64,000 nt of DNA. Origin: an uncultured Clostridia bacterium. GTDB taxonomy: Bacteria > Bacillota > Clostridia > Christensenellales > Borkfalkiaceae. Both the position numbers and the translations under genes were made by a program. The DNA is taken from NCBI GenBank assembly GCA_947627665.1, contig CANQWX010000009.1, positions 1-64,000 on the forward strand. Reading direction: 5' to 3'. The notes beneath the pieces were generated by a model. The model worked only from the letters and a program-made list of their open reading frames with translations. It made no database searches and was not told the origin of the DNA. Shown here piece after piece: positions 33,601-44,300 of this stretch (its first letter is position 1; each line of letters begins with the position of its first letter).

Positions 33601-35340
33601 CACCGACACATAGAGCGGGCGGGGGGTGACGGTCAAAGTGCCGTACTCATAGGAGATGTCATAGTTCGGCGTAAGGTCGTTGCCCTTCAGGTCCAGAACG
33701 AACGCCGTGAAGTGGTTCTCCGCGGGGGTCTCCCACACGTTGGTGACGAACGCCTCTGGGGAGAGCCTGAGATAGGCGCCTTCGGGAGCGAGGGTGCCAT
33801 CGATGAGTTCGATATCCTGCTCCTCCCCGCCGTGCGCTTTGCCGTCGTACTCCCACTGGCGGCTCAGCGAGCGCACCGTGACGGGACGGGGCAGAATGGT
33901 AAGCGTTCCGAATTCATAGACGATATTATAGCAGAAGAGCCTCTGCGACAGATCGGACGGTCCCTGAGCATTGTAGATGTCGATGACGATCTCGTTGCGC
34001 ATGGAAAGGATCTCGTCCCCCTCCCGCATCACGTCGCGGCAAGAGGATACCATAAAGAGCCGCCACTCGTCCCCCTCCGCCAGCGCCGACGTCTGTGCGG
34101 GATCGCTCCCCGCATAGCGCAGGATACAGTCCTCCTCCCGCGCGGCGTGTTCCTCCCCGTCGTAGACCGCCTCGATGTCCTTGGACGTCACGACGATGGG
34201 ACGGGGCAGGACGGAGAGCTTGCCCGCGGAGAGAGAGATGACATAGTTGGAGGAAACGTCCTTGCCGTCGCCGTCCAGAACGGACGCGGTGAGGGTGATC
34301 TCCTTTTCTCCCACGAGGGTGATCTCGTCCGCGCCGTCGAGCACGACGCGGTGCCCCGCCGCAAGCTCCTCAATCTCGTCTGCGCCGATCTCACGCCCGC
34401 TGACGCGCAACGGGGTCCCGTCGTATTCCTTTTCGACGGTGCCGAGATCGACGGAGATCGGCCGTCTGCCGACGGTGAGTTCCCCCGCCGCGATCTCGAA
34501 GCGGTAGTAACCCGTCCGCTCCTCCTGTCCGTGAAAGACCCCCACCGTGGGTGTGTTTTTCATACTGCCCGCGTCGACGATCGACGCGGGGAATCCGAGG
34601 ACGAGTTCGTCACCGGAGGCGAGCGTCCCCTCTTCCAGCTCGTATTCCGAGCAGGTGAGCGGCGTGCCGTCGTATACCTTTTCGGCGTCCTTCACCCGTA
34701 TGGTGAGGGTGCGGGGCGCGGCGTTCACTTCGCTCTCGCGGGCGGTAATGCTATAACAGAAGGTGATGTCCTCCCCGTTTTCGCCGAAGATGCGGACCGC
34801 CTCCAAGACGGGGGTGATGAACGCCTTGCATGGCGCCGAATCGATCTCCCCCTTGCCGTATGCCTCGGGAAAACGGTAGGAAAACTGCGTACAGGTCACG
34901 CTCTCCCCTTGGAGCAAGGAGGCGGTTGGCTCAGGCTCTTCCCCGTAGACCCATTCCCGCGCCGCGCCGACGGAAACTTCCCGCGGGACGATCCGGAAGA
35001 AGTGTTCCTTGCCTTTCTTTCCCGCGCCTTTGGAGAGGGCGCGCACCCAATAGCTGCCGACGAGGCGGGGGACTTCCTCCGTCCATTCGCCGCCGTCGGG
35101 ACGGTATTCGTAACGCACCCCCTGGAACACCGCGCTCGCACGGTAAGGGATCTCCTCGCCGTAGACGATCTCCGCGGGGCATTCGGTGGCGTCGCTCACC
35201 ACGCCCGCCATGCTCGACATGGTGATGACAAAGACGAGCGCCGCGACGAACAGGCAGGCGATCAGCACGCGGAAGCGCCACAGCTTTTGCAGCAGCGCTC
35301 CCACCCTTTGCATTTTGTTTTGGTATTCGTGATAGAGCAT
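30667..35340 (-). CDS. Giant membrane-anchored protein of about fifteen MBG/YDG modules
   Basis: 1557 residues, last gene of the eight-gene operon, starting 11 bp after the transglutaminase-like gene. A basic cytoplasmic N-terminus and one membrane helix (about 25-46) act as signal anchor; the rest is outside. After an entry domain (VYGEEPEPTASLL near 130), about fifteen modules of 80-105 residues follow. Each opens with a PRPITV-like strand and a (V/E)YDG(T/K)P(L/H) turn and closes with DVTxNYxxSYxxGTLxI. This is the MBG/YDG module family found in bacterial adhesins and filamentous surface proteins. There is no LPXTG or other C-terminal sorting signal; the protein ends within a module. A long rigid stalk or adhesive fibre is likely. 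Two modules of the same type end the neighbouring 3018-residue protein. Confidence 0.88.
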   Translation of the reverse strand: MLYHEYQNKMQRVGALLQKLWRFRVLIACLFVAALVFVITMSSMAGVVSDATECPAEIVYGEEIPYRASAVFQGVRYEYRPDGGEWTEEVPRLVGSYWVRALSKGAGKKGKEHFFRIVPREVSVGAAREWVYGEEPEPTASLLQGESVTCTQFSYRFPEAYGKGEIDSAPCKAFITPVLEAVRIFGENGEDITFCYSITARESEVNAAPRTLTIRVKDAEKVYDGTPLTCSEYELEEGTLASGDELVLGFPASIVDAGSMKNTPTVGVFHGQEERTGYYRFEIAAGELTVGRRPISVDLGTVEKEYDGTPLRVSGREIGADEIEELAAGHRVVLDGADEITLVGEKEITLTASVLDGDGKDVSSNYVISLSAGKLSVLPRPIVVTSKDIEAVYDGEEHAAREEDCILRYAGSDPAQTSALAEGDEWRLFMVSSCRDVMREGDEILSMRNEIVIDIYNAQGPSDLSQRLFCYNIVYEFGTLTILPRPVTVRSLSRQWEYDGKAHGGEEQDIELIDGTLAPEGAYLRLSPEAFVTNVWETPAENHFTAFVLDLKGNDLTPNYDISYEYGTLTVTPRPLYVSVMPRSWIYDGTEHTPSPEEDAEDFFVDADALVAGQRAICTTDPSAKIKDVNQTPVQRTFTVLIIDGAGVDVTRNYAIEKKYDVLRIKPRPVRIVTGSAEFCYDGEIHTCSDYLLAPQSPYDLVQGHTLTITKSTEIRDVYYAYDEVASLENRLVEYTVTDEAGESVKENYDVRCSAYGSLLMTPRPVTVQTQSGTAVYDGTRKEFPELLPAGGLGLVKEHRLVFGESVPSAPYDRIDVGEWENAVKALIEDPALPEGERDVTGNYELSYLNGTVEITPRSLVLRSRDIQLLYNGKLQRGDGKGDPVGNGPAKGDEVNYVASVTGGRTDVGVAEHLFEAYLTNASRGGEDVTRNYSIRYSYGKLEILPRPITVRTASTAFPYDGKPHSDGSCEEVGEYGLAEGHTLKALGAFPTVTALYESKSNQFGAAVYADSEEVTRNYALSYEYGTISIVRRKIEVETPSARFEYDGKPHSATSGSRVVSGIGLLSGHRLVVSGSPLSRTDVGITKNVLTFRVLGSGSRDVTDYYEIDVLAHAGNLEIYPRAITVRTESGEHVYDGTRPEFKKLELVDKRLVSGHSIFYAGPDLEKIKGYEGVDVGRWQNLVRVQIRDGQGTDKTANYEISYEYGTLTITPRPITLTSSDVSAVYDGQPHQGSGKDVTVTDGTLVDGDSLVLSFLSHTDVCREENRFTAKIENTSRGEVTDNYEIAYGFGTFEITRRFVHIIITNKDFFFDGNEHGSTEFTVGEDGYPLVEGHTYTVPIYLKRSYVSRFTNMFYLSMFDEQGRDVTDNYQFLYTPGWVRIRYKIVIALFDVSKVYDGTPLTYLPHDWYYVENFANLSVYFILEGSLTKPGSLSMEDIKALPIEVYTSGFHGLLDEDEYVVFFEEGPTLTVLKRSITIATESVSRRDDGTPLTAEGWTLAFGSLAEGDRLEVTVTGKQEGVGSSANTFEYRIYDRDGNDVTDCYEVECRTGTLELTG
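30670..34740 (-). repeat. About fifteen tandem MBG/YDG coding modules
   Basis: Protein-level tandem repeats of about 250-310 bp each, strongly diverged in DNA. Recurrent markers are KVYDGTPL, EYDGTPLRVS, VYDGEEHAA, EYDGKAHGG, IYDGTEHTP, CYDGEIHTC, VYDGTRKEF, LYNGKLQRG, PYDGKPHSD, EYDGKPHSA, VYDGTRPEF, VYDGQPHQG, FFDGNEHGS, KVYDGTPLT and RRDDGTPLT, in that order from N to C terminus. Confidence 0.85.
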
Positions 35341-35351
35341 GGTCCCCTCGC

Positions 35352-38300
35352 CTAATTCGTTACGGTAAGCGTGCCGTTGACGGTTTCGATGATGTAGTTC
35401 TGCGTGACGTCCTCGCCCGCTTCGTTGACGATCTTAACTTTGGCGACGCGGGTGGTGACTCTGCCGGGCTTGGTGAGCGTCCCTTCGATCTCCACCGTGA
35501 TCTCATCCCCCGCGGCAAGAGAGCCGTCGAGCGTATATCCGTCGCAGGTTTGCGGGGTGCCGTCGTATTGCTTCCTTTCGCTCTTTGCCGAAACGGTGAT
35601 CTTGCGGGGCGTGACGGTCAAAAGACCGAATTCGCCGCCGATCTCGTATTCCGCCGTGACGTCCGCGCCCGAAGCGTCCAGAATGACCACCTTGGGAATG
35701 TTCGCCACGGAGCCGACGTCGCGGATGCGCACGGGGAAGATCAAGGGCTGTAACGTGTGGCCGGGCGCCAGCTCGCCGCGGAAGAGATAGCGGTCGTCGC
35801 CCGCATGGTATTTCCCGTCATATTCCACCGTAAGACCGAAGGTGGTAAAATACAGGACCCGTTTTTCTCCCTTGGCGGCGGCGTCGATCTCCCGCTGCGC
35901 CTGTTCGGCGGCATCCCGCACCTCCTCTTCGGTCTGCGCGTTTTCGATCGCCTTCTTTCCCGCCTCCGTCGCTTCGTCGATCTTGTCCTTGATGCTCTGC
36001 TTTTGATCGCCGGTAAGATCGCCGCGGCGGTCGGTCTCCTGCTTCTTCTCTTCGCCGTAGTTTCCAAGCGCTTTCTTGGCTTCTTCCTTGTCCTTACCGA
36101 GCTGCGCGTCCTCCACGGCTTTTTGCACTTCCCGTTCGGCGTTTTGGAGCGCTTCGTCCGCCTCGCCGCCTGTTTCGGCGCCGTCGATCGCTTCCTTGCC
36201 GCGCTCTACCGCGTCATCGATCTCCTTTTGCAGCGCTTCCTTCTCTTCGGGGGAGAAACTGCCGTTTTCCGCCAGCTCCTCTTTGACCCGCTCTGAAAAG
36301 TCCCCAAGCTCTTGCTTGGCGTCCTCCTTATCCTTGCCGAGCTGCGCGCCCTCGAAAAGATCCTGCACCTTCTGCTTGCCGTTCTCCAGCTCGCGCGTTA
36401 CATCCTCTCCCGAGGCGGCGCCGCCGATCGCTTCCTTGGCATCCTCCACGGCTTCTTCGATCTGCCGTTTGAGTTCGGAGCGCTCTCCCGAGGAGAAACG
36501 GCTATCCTGCTCGGTCTCCTGTTTGAACCGCTCGCCGAGGTCCTCGATCTCCTTCTTTGCTTCCTCTTTGTCCTTGCCGAGCTGCGCGCTGTCCGTAATA
36601 TCGTCCAGCTTCTCCTTGCTCTCCTGCAAGCTGCCGCTCACGTCCTCTCCCGAGGAAGCGTCGCCGATCTCTTCCTTGCCGCCTGCCACGGCGTCGTCGA
36701 TCTGCTGTTTGAGCGCCTCTTTCTCCTCATCGGAGAAGCGGCCGTCCGCTTCGATCTCCTGTTTCTTTGCTTCGCCGTAACTTCCAAGCTCCTGCTTTGC
36801 GCTCTCCTTCTGCGCGCCGAGGTCGCCCTTGCTGTCCGCGATGCCGTCCACGGCGTCCTTGCCCTTGCCCAGCTCGCGCTCCACTCCCTCCTGCGAGGAG
36901 GCGTCATCGATCGCTTTTTTGCCGCTCTCCACGGCGTCGCCGATCGCGTCTTTAGCGGCTTCCTTCTGATCTCCGCTCAGCGAACCGTCGCCGTCGATCT
37001 CCTGCTTCTTCGCCTCGCCGTAGTCCTCAAGCTCCTGCTTGGCGTTCTCCTTTTGTTTTCCGAGCGCGGCGCCGTCCTGCACGCCGTCCACCGCTTCCTT
37101 GCCTTCTTCCAGCTTTCCGCCGAGTTCGCCCTTCCCGGAAGCGCCGTCCAAAGACTGTTTTCCGCGCTCCACGGCGTCGTCGACCTGCTGTTTGAGTTCC
37201 TGTTTCTCCTTGTCGGTGAAGCGGTCGTCGCCGTCGATCTCCTGCTTCTTCTCTTCGCCGTAGTCCTCGAGTTCCTTCTTGGCGTCCTCTTTGTCCTTGC
37301 CGAACTGCGCGCCGTCCGTAATATCGTCCAGCTTCTCCTTGCCGTCCTTCAAGTCCCCGCTGACGTCCCCGCCCGAGGAAGCGCCGCCGATCGCCTCTTT
37401 GCCGCTCTCCACGACGCCGTCCATCGCGTCCTTGATCGCTTGCTTCTCCTCGTCGGTGAAGCGGTCGTCGCCGTCGATCTCCTGCTTCTTCTCTTCGCCG
37501 TAGTCCTCAAGCTCTTTCTTGGCGCTCTCCTTCTGGGTATCGAGGTCGCCCTTGCTGTCCGCAATGCCGTCGACGGCCTTCTTGCCGTCCGCAAGACCGC
37601 TCTGCACGCCCTCGCCCGAGGTCGCGCCGCCGATCGCTTCCTTGCCGTTCTCCACTGCGTCGTCGATCGCGTCCTTGATCGCTTGCTTCTGTTCTTCGCT
37701 CAAAGAGCCGTCCTCTTCGGCTTCCTTTTTCTTCTCTTCGCCGTAGTCCTCGAGTTCTTTCTTGGCCTCTTCCTTGTCCTTGCCGAGCTGTGCGCCGCCG
37801 CTGACGCCGTCCACGGCGCCCTTGCCGTCCGAAAGACCGCCCTGCACTTCCCCTCCCGAGGAAGCGCCGCCGATCGCCCCCTTGCCGCTCTCCACGGCGT
37901 CGTCGATCTGCTGTTTGAGGTCCTCCTTCTCACGGTCGGTAAAGCGGTCGTCCTCTTCGATCTCCTGTTTCTTCTCTTCGCCGTAGTCCTCAAGCTCTTT
38001 CTTGGCGCTCTCCTTCTGGGTGTCGAGGTCGCCCTTGCTGTCCGTGACGCCGTCCACGGCGCCCTTGCCGTCCGAAAGGCCCCCCTTCACTTCCTCGTCC
38101 GAAGAAGCGTCGTCGATCTTTTCTTTGCCCTCCTCGACGGCTTGGTCGATCGCGTCCTTGATCGCGTCCTTCTGCCCGTCGGTGAGAGAGCCGTCCCTAT
38201 CGACTTCCTGTTTCTTCTCGTCGCCATAGCCCTCAAGCTCCTGCTTGGCGTTTTCCTTCTGTCCGTCGAGCCGGTCGCTCCCGAAATCGCTCACCGCGCC

Positions 38301-41300
38301 GCCCGAGCCGCCGCCCGAGCCACTGCCCGAGCCGCCGTCCGTAGCGCTGCCCGTAACTTCCACCTTTGCCCAGCCGAAGCCGTCGAGATAGACCTCCACC
38401 CAGGCGTGTGCGGCGGACAGTTTGACCTCGGTCGTCTTGCCCGCCTCCGTTTTGCCGACATAGCCGACCGTATAGCGGGCGGGAATGCCGAGCATGCGGA
38501 AGATGACGGTGGCCGCGGAGGCATAGTGGCTGCAAATGCCCGCCCTGTACTCCGTCAGGAAGGACAGAACGACGTCTGCCGCACTGTCGAGCGAGCGGTC
38601 GTATTGCAGGGAATAGGTCGCTGCGCCACTGACATAGAGCGCGACTTTGCGCAAAATGTCGGGGTCGCCCGCATACAGCCCGTTCGCCTTCAACAGCGGC
38701 CAAAGTCCCTCTGCCGTGCTTTCGCGCACGGCGAGATAGTGTTCATAGACAAATTCGCGGTAGGCCGCCTCGAATGCGCGGTACTGTTTGCCCGCGGGCG
38801 TTCCCTGTGCCACGGAATAGGTATAGTAGGGAACGGTGTATCCGCCCGTCCCGCCGCTGTAAACGACGTCGCTCGTCTGCACGGTATATTCCCCTCCCCC
38901 GAGCGGAAGATAGGTGGGAAGATAGTATTGCGCCGAATGCGACTGCGAGGCCTTAGCCCGCTCCACCGTGAGGGTGTATGCCGTATAGCCATTGTCGGCA
39001 AGCGCCGCGCCTGCGAGATAATTCGCGCTGTACTGCCCCCCGAGCAATTCGGGATAGGCGACCGCCGCGTCCCAGCTCTTGCCGTTGTAATCGCCGAAAC
39101 TCTTATAGCGCAGGTAGACCGTGCCGCTGTGGTCGGAGGTGAGCCGCATCACGACCTCGTCGCCGTTTGCGCCGCCGCCGATGGAACCGCTATCGTCGAG
39201 ATCGCCGATCCCGCCGCTGCCCTGCAAGCCGCCGCCTTGACCTTCGCCGCCTTGACCTTCGCCGCCTTCGCCGCCGCCGCCTTCGCCGCCTTGGCCGCCT
39301 TGACCGCCGCCTTGGCCGCCTTGACCGCCGCCTTGGCCGCCTTGACCGCCGCCCTGCGCGTTATTTGCGACCCAGACGGCGTAAAGCACGGTGTTTTTCG
39401 TAACGGAGAAGGGCGTGCCTGCCGCCGCAAAGTCCTCGAAAAGATAGAGCGCGTCCTCTTCCGTCAAATACACGCTGCCGTCGTCATAGACCTGCTGCGT
39501 CCAGCCCGCAAGCGTGTAGGAAATGCCGTTTACGGTCAGCGTAAAGTACGGGTTGCCCCCTTGGTCCAGACCCGCGAGGATGACGGAAGTGTTGACGAGG
39601 ATGTCCCGCACCTCGGCGGGCCAACCGATGATGTCCTGTCCGAGCTTATGGCGGTAGACGAGGGTGCAGCGTTCGTCGTCGCAGTCGGCGATCCCGTTCC
39701 CGTTGCGGTCCTCCGCCCACACCGCGTAGAGCAGGATGGTATCCCCCTCCGCAGTCGCGTCCGTCGTGTAGCGCACCATCTTGCAGGCGGGTTCGGCGAA
39801 CACGCGCGAGGTGCGCTCCTGCGTCCAGCCGTAGAACACGAAGCCCTCCGCTTGATATTGCGGGAGATAGCGCGCCTGCGTGAGGTCCTCTTTGATCCCC
39901 GCAAGCAATTCGAGGGGCGCGGGAAGGGTCGCGGACACGGCCGACGTGGCGTTCGTAAAGCGATAGGTATAGACGGGGTCCTCCCAATCGGGGACATGGT
40001 TGCCGTTGCGGTCCACCGCCCAGACGGCGTAGAACACGATCTCGTTGTTTTCGTCCGCGTCCCCGCCGTTTACGAGGTAGGGATCGGGGCTGAGTTCAAA
40101 GCCGCCGGCAAGCGCGGAGGTCTGTATCCCCACGCCCGCCGTCCTCGTCCAGCCGAGCAGCGCATAATAGGTCCCGTCGTCGAAGAGGAAATATCCCGTG
40201 GGGAAGCGGAAGGAATAGCCCTCCCAAAGCCCGCTGCAAACGCCCGCAAGCCCGTCCTCCGCGGCGCCCTCCGTGGAGATGACCTCGCCCTCGGCTTCGT
40301 TCACCGTTCTGACCGTGTAGAGGACGATCGCCTCTTCCCAGACGGCATAATATACGGCGTCGGCCGCAGGGGCGGTCGTCCCCGCTTTCTCAAACCCTAC
40401 GGGATAGGCCTCCGTCCTCTCGTGGATATAGCTTTTGAGCGAGGAAACTTTCGTCCAGCCCGCCAGACGGTATTCCACGCCCTCCGACGTGCACACGGTA
40501 TCCTCCGTACCGGGAAGCACGAGAAAAGCTTCGAGGTAGTCGGGCAGATCTTCGGGGAAGCCCGTCGTTTCGCCTTCGAGGGTGTTGACAAAGCGGATGT
40601 CGTGGCGCTGGTCCCAATCGGGGATGCCGTCGCCGTTGGCGTCCTCCGCCCAGACGGCGTGAAGGACGATCGTCTTGTTTTCGTCCGCGTCCTCTTCGCG
40701 CACGGTATATTCCATCGACCACGCAAAGGACGGCATTTCCCGATAGACCTCGGGCGCCTGCTCTACTGTCCAGCCGCAGAACAGGACGTTTTCTCTTCCC
40801 GCTTCCGCCTCGGGAAGGGGCTGCTTCATGCCCTCGAGAAGCTCTTCGATCGGGGAGGGCAGCATAGAGCCTGCCGCCGCGTCATCGGCAAATCGGATGC
40901 GGAACCGCGCGTCCCGCCAATCGGGAACGCCGTTGCCGTTGACGTCGGGCGCCCAAAGGGCATACAGGGTGATGACGCCCTCTCTTGCGTCCGCGCCGCG
41001 CACGGTGTACCGCTCCGAAACGGGCGTATAGGCGGCCTCCGGCTCCTCCCCCGCGATCCCGCCCGAAGGGACAGCCGTCCAGCCGAGGAGCACGCAGCGG
41101 GGTTCTCCCTCGAGATGATAGGTCCTCTCGCTGCCGGGGAGAAGGAGCGTGCGCCCCTCGGGGATGTCGGGATATTTCGTTTCTAAATCGTCCACGGGGA
41201 AAACTTCGCCCTCCGCCGTGTTTACGGTCACGACGGTGTAGCGCGCCTCCACCTTCTGCCAGATTGCATAGTAGGTGGCGTCCTCCGTGTTATAGACCCT

Positions 41301-44300
41301 TTCGCCGACGGAGTAGTAGCCGTAGGGGAAGGGGTCATCGCCGACGATATAGCTTTCAAGCCCCTGCTCGCGCGTCCAGCCGTACAGCGCGTATTCCTGC
41401 CCCCCGAAGAGGCAGGTGACAGACTCCTCTTCCCCTGCGAGGCGGTAACTGTCGCCGAGATAGCCGATGAGGTCGTCGGGGAAGTTCTCGGTCTTTCCGC
41501 CGAGGGGATCGACAAAGCGGATGTCGTGGCGCTGGTCCCAATCGGGAACGCCGTCGCCGTTGACGTCCTCTCCCCATACCGCATAGAGCAGAATGGTATT
41601 GTTTCCGTCCGCGTCTGCGCGGGAAACGAGATAAAGATCGAATACGTTGAACGAAGGCGTATTGCGGAGAACTTCCTCGCTCTTTTGGAGGGACCAGCCC
41701 AAGAATACCGTCTGTTCTCCCGCGGGAAGATGCGGAAGCTCCTCGAGCGCGCCCTCCGCCAGCCCCGTCCTCTCCTCGGGCAGCCCGGCAAACACGCCGC
41801 ACGCATTCTCAAACCGCAGCGTATACCGCTCCCCCGAATAGTCGGGGACCCAAACCGCATAGAGCGTGGCGCATAGCTCAAAGTCCGCGTCCTCCCAGCG
41901 GACGGTGTAGCTGTCCGTATAGAGAGGATCGGTAATCTCCTCTTCGGAGGAAACGATGCCGTAGGGGTAGAAAGACCAGCCGAGCAGGCGGTAGTTCCCC
42001 TCCGCCGAATAGAGAGAAAGTTCCTTGGGAAGCCCGACCGTCTGTCCCTCCCGCAGGTGTTCGTATTTGAAAGGAAGAACCACGTCGCCGCTCAGTTCTC
42101 CCTCCGTCATGTTCTCCAAAATGACGGTATATTCGCCCTCCTCACCGTACGGCGGGAGCGGGAAGTCGGGATCGGCGGCGCCCATGCCCGTGCCGTCGCC
42201 CACCGCGTCCACTTTGATCCACCCGCTGCCCGCGATGTAGATCTCCGTCCACGCGTGCGCCTGGTCGGCATAGATGATCGTTTCCCTGTTTCCCTCCACG
42301 GCGCCGACATAGCCCGTGACGTATCTGGCGGGAATGCCCGCCGCGCGGAAAAGCAGGGTCGCCGCCGCCGCAAAGTGCTGGCAGATCCCCGCTTGGTATT
42401 CGTTGAGGAAGGCGAGCACGACGTCCTCTTCCTCGTCCAGACGGGCGTCGTAGTCCATGTCGTACCGCGCCGCGCCGCGCACAAAGGTGCCGATCTTCCC
42501 GATGACGTCGGGATCGTCCGGGAAGATGCCCTCCCGCATCAGGATCTCGTTCAGGCCGCGCTTCGTGCTCTCGGGCACGGAAAGATAGTGCTTTTGCACA
42601 AATTCGCGGTATTCCCGCTCCTCCGCGGGAAGCACGGAGGGCACCGCGGGCAGTTCGTCCGTTCCGTATTTGTAGGAGCGGAAGTACACCGTGTAGGGAG
42701 CGGTAACTCCCGACGGGTAGGAAACGTCGCTCAGCGGGACGGGATAGTTGTCCTCGTCCGTCATCGCGGGATAGTAGGGCAGGGCGAAGCCGCCGAGCGG
42801 ATCGATCGTTGCGGCATACAGCCTGCTGTTTTCCGCCCCCGCAAGCGCGGCGCCCGTCAGATAGTTATAGCAATAGGTCCCGTACAGCAGAGAGGTGTAG
42901 CTCTCCCCCGCCGCAAAGCCGCGGAAGGTATAGTCGCCGTAGCTGCTCTCGCGCAGATACATGGAGGTAGACAGTTCCGACGTGACGGTGAGAACGGGGA
43001 TATGGGCGGGATCCGACTTGGAAAAGCGCGTTTCGGGGTTCGCTTCCGCAAAATCGGGGGTATCGTCCCCGTCCCGGTCGGTCGCCCACACGGCGCAGAA
43101 GCCGATGCGGCCCTCCAAAGCGTGCGCCGCTTGCACGAAATACCCTCCGTCCACGGAAATGATCCCGCCCTCGGCGCGCTGCGAAAGCGCCTGCAATTCT
43201 TCCTGCGAACTCACGATATAGGTGTCAAGAGAAGTGTCCCGCGTCCAGCCGACCAGGGCAAATCCGCCGCTTGACGGACAGGCGGGAAGGTTGACCCGCG
43301 CCCCCTCTCTCGCATAGATGGGATAGGGCAGCGAACCGGGGTCCGCCTTTTTCTCGGGGTCATGGAAGTCTATTTCGAGATATTCTTCCTGCGGGGGATC
43401 GGGCAGCGCGCTGCCGCCCGTGACCTCCACTTGGATCCAGCCCACGCCGTCGCGGTAAACTTCCGCCCAGGCATGCGCTTTGTCCGCCTTGACGTCCGTC
43501 CACCTTCCTTCGCGCAAGTCGCCGACATAGCCGATGACGTAGCGCGCGGGGATCCCGAGGGCGCGGTAGAGCAGGACCGCCGCCGTGGCAAAGTGCTGGC
43601 AGATGCCTTTCCTGTACTTTGTGAGGAAGGCGACGGCGATGTCCTCTTCCCCGTCGAGCGCGCGGTCGTAGTCGAGGGAATATTCCGCGCAGCCCTGCAC
43701 ATATTCCGCGACTTTTTCCACGATATCTTCGTCGTTTACGGTGAAGCCCTCCTCGGCGAGGATCTTCCTCAGTGCGTCCATGGTGTCTGCGGGAAGCGCA
43801 CAGTAATGCTCCTTCACGAATTCCCGATACCGTTCCTCGGCGTCGGCGTGTTCTTCGTGCGGGAAGATCTCCCCGCCGTTGTAGACGGCGTAGTCGACGC
43901 TATACTGGTCTCGCGTGGCTCCCTTTTGCGTCACGTCGTTTTTCTGTATCTCGTATCCTTCCCCGCCGTCAAAGAGATAATAGGGAAGCAGATATTGCGT
44001 ACCGCGCAGTTCGATCTCCACTTTCTGCACGGGATAGCCGCTCGCGCGCATGGCGGCGCCCGCGAGATGGTTCATGCCGTAGCCGTCCCCGAACACTCTG
44101 CCGTAGCTTGAAGCATCCATCCATCTTTGGCCCGTGTAGTCGCCGAAACTCTTGTAGCGGAAATAGAGCCGCTGCGACGATTGCGCACGGGCGCTGAAAG
44201 CGAGAATGGTCGAAGGATCGGAATCCGAGAGGGTCATCTTGTCGCCGATCTTGCCGCTGTCGTCGAGGTCGGCGGCGTAAGGCTCCTCGTTGGTCGCTTC

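Noticed and set aside
30655-35355. About 1560-codon open frame on the plus strand opposite the MBG protein
   Set aside because: Same antisense mirror effect; the minus-strand frame carries regular YDG modules and a membrane anchor.
35870-38275. Regular about 240-bp tandem repeats that might suggest a CRISPR or satellite array
   Set aside because: Units are fully coding, in frame, and give conserved helical repeats; there are no short repeats with unique spacers.
36312-41186. Very long open frame (about 1620 codons) on the plus strand opposite the giant transglutaminase gene
   Set aside because: It mirrors a GC-rich, strongly biased minus-strand gene; the translation has no start signals, domains or family motifs, while the minus-strand frame has a signal anchor and clear domains.
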